Source of the DNA: Bacteroidota bacterium
Lineage (GTDB): Bacteria > Bacteroidota > Ignavibacteria > Ignavibacteriales > Ignavibacteriaceae
NCBI GenBank assembly: GCA_021793635.1
Contig: JAJYSI010000015.1
Span: forward strand, 1 to 17,750
DNA: 17,750 nt
Direction of reading: 5' to 3'
The position numbers were made by a program, and so were the translations under genes. The notes beneath the pieces were generated by a model. The model had not been told where the DNA came from. It ran no database searches and saw only the letters and a program-made list of their open reading frames with translations. Of the stretch, positions 17,186-17,750 are shown one piece after another (position 1 is the stretch's first letter; every line of letters starts with the position of its first letter).

Positions 17186-17275
17186 TATTATATCAAAGAA
17201 GCCCCGGAGGGGCGATACATTAGTAGAAATAATTATCCCAAAAAATACCTAAGAGCCCCGGAGGGGCGAAACATT
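17182..17275 (+). repeat. palindromic hairpin repeat pair, copy A
   Basis: Two identical hairpins, GCCCC-GGA-GGGGC, at 17201-17213 and 17255-17267, 54 bases apart start to start. The first is followed by the tail GATACATTAGTAGAAA and the second by a shorter match, GAAACATTA. A leader TTATTATTATATC precedes the first. The whole block recurs at 17666-17750 with few differences, so it is a repeat unit and not a gene-specific terminator. Confidence 0.85.
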
Positions 17276-17322
17276 AATTGACAACACTTAGATAATTTTC
17301 TTCTATAAATTAATTATATATC

Positions 17323-17384
17323 GCTCCTCCGGAGCTTTATCCTTTTTCCCATCTTTTTCTACTAATGTGTCACCGCTCTGCGGT
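17323..17384 (-). repeat. palindromic hairpin repeat pair, inverted and diverged copy
   Basis: On the - strand the order is ACCGC-AGA-GCGGT (17384-17372), tail GACACATTAGTAGAAA, then GCTCC-GGA-GGAGC (17335-17323) followed by GATATAT. Compared with copy A the stems differ, yet every change is matched by its partner, so 5-bp pairing and the RGA triloop are kept. It faces copy A tail to tail. Confidence 0.8.
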
Positions 17385-17442
17385 TCATAGCCTTTTGTGT
17401 GGACTGTTATATTTGCGTAGCCTGCTAAGTTCGCGGAACTTG

Positions 17443-17582
17443 CCCCGTCTACCCCGTTTACCCCGTTTACCCCGTTTACCCCGTTTACCCCGTTTACCCC
17501 GTTTGCCCCGTTTACCCCGTTTGCCCCGTTTACCCCGTTTACCCCGTTTGCGGGGTTTGCGGGGTTTGCGGGGTTTGCGTGG
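17443..17582. repeat. 9-bp minisatellite that switches from C-rich to G-rich
   Basis: Twelve CCCCG motifs start every 9 bases from 17443 to 17542 (unit CCCCGTTTA, some TTTG, the first TCTA). The period then continues with CGGGGTTTG units, GGGG at 17552, 17561 and 17570, and a degenerate GTGG at 17579. The switch point CCCCG-TTTG-CGGGG (17542-17555) is a perfect hairpin. The - strand of the left part has twelve G4 runs separated by 5 nt, a strong G-quadruplex candidate. The + strand of the right part has three. Confidence 0.85.
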
Positions 17583-17665
17583 AATCAACTATTATGAGAG
17601 CATATTCATGTTTTGCAATTTTGTGTTTTGCATAATGAATTGTGATTATCAAATTGCACAATAAT

Positions 17666-17750
17666 TTATTATTATATCAAAAAAGCCCCAGAGGGGCGAT
17701 ACATTAGTAGAAATAATTATCTCCCCAAAACACCTAAGAGCCCCGGAGGG
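17666..17750 (+). repeat. palindromic hairpin repeat pair, copy B (cut by window end)
   Basis: Direct repeat of 17182-17265, about 484 bases downstream of it. The first hairpin is GCCCC-AGA-GGGGC (17685-17697, triloop AGA rather than GGA), followed by the same tail GATACATTAGTAGAAA. The second hairpin starts at 17740 and runs off the window. There are few substitutions and a one-base length difference between the hairpins. Confidence 0.85.

Larger units (their letters stand above)
17103..17750. other. repeat-rich non-coding region to window end
   Basis: About 650 bases without a believable gene. In order it holds the second 40-bp dispersed repeat (17146-17185), a hairpin pair in + orientation (17182-17275), a hairpin pair in - orientation (17323-17384), a triloop hairpin AAGTTC-GCG-GAACTT (17427-17441), a 9-bp-period array (17443-17582), and a second + copy of the hairpin pair cut by the window edge (17666-17750). 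Frames through the array are low-complexity (PRL or GKR repeats) and are not counted as genes. Confidence 0.7.

Noticed and set aside
17201..17267. GGA triloops as CsrA-type binding sites, or GGAGG as a Shine-Dalgarno
   Set aside because: Two copies have AGA instead of GGA, and no start codon or gene follows. The fold, not GGA, is what is kept.
17443..17582. Array considered as CRISPR
   Set aside because: The period is 9 bp with no unique spacers and no cas genes.
17365..17664. 99-residue + frame and 67-residue - frame through the 9-bp array
   Set aside because: They are PRL and GKR repeats produced by a period divisible by three. There is no ribosome site, and both strands are open at once, as expected of a tandem repeat.

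Overview
The window is AT-rich DNA from a member of the Bacteroidota/Chlorobiota/Ignavibacteriota (FCB) lineage, most likely an Ignavibacteria-type organism. This is inferred from the gene families: a TonB-dependent receptor with a carboxypeptidase-regulatory-like N-terminal domain, a very large exported protein with a Por-secretion (type IX) style C-terminal domain, a PorV/PorQ-family outer-membrane protein, and a transaldolase/phosphoglucose isomerase fusion followed by zwf. All confidently called genes are on the + strand.

Layout. Positions 1-258 are non-coding and hold hairpins and a 40-bp dispersed repeat. 259-993 encodes a small two-domain lipoprotein (GYTY/GMEMKNF domain plus OB-fold). 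994-1532 is non-coding and carries a 97-bp MITE-like element with perfect 17-bp terminal inverted repeats and a 4-bp target duplication. 1533-3886 encodes a two-component system (membrane histidine kinase, OmpR-type regulator) that ends at a hairpin. 4170-12131 is a three-gene envelope cassette: TonB-dependent receptor, giant exported protein and PorV-like barrel, closed by a strong intrinsic terminator at 12171-12210. 12211-12464 holds short tandem repeats. 12465-16852 is a sugar-phosphate operon (tal-pgi fusion, zwf), closed by a hairpin that looks bidirectional. 16853-17750 has no convincing gene. It is packed with repeats: palindromic hairpin units in both orientations, a second copy of the 40-bp repeat, and a 9-bp-period C-rich array that switches to G-rich.

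How the genes fit together. The kinase/regulator pair sits just upstream of the envelope cassette and could control it, but no operator proves this. The receptor, exported protein and PorV-like protein probably form one outer-membrane uptake, export or surface-display unit. The fusion enzyme and Zwf join fructose-6-phosphate recycling from the pentose phosphate pathway to NADPH production.

The two most notable observations are these. (1) The middle gene of the envelope cassette is interrupted by a single in-frame TAG at 8026-8028. The frame is open on both sides for a total of about 1264 codons, and the downstream half has no ribosome binding site. (2) A family of 13-nt hairpins at 17201-17750 keeps a 5-bp stem and an RGA triloop while the stem bases change in compensatory fashion. 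Each intact copy is followed by a conserved tail. This points to a mobile or structured repeat (REP-like) rather than random sequence.
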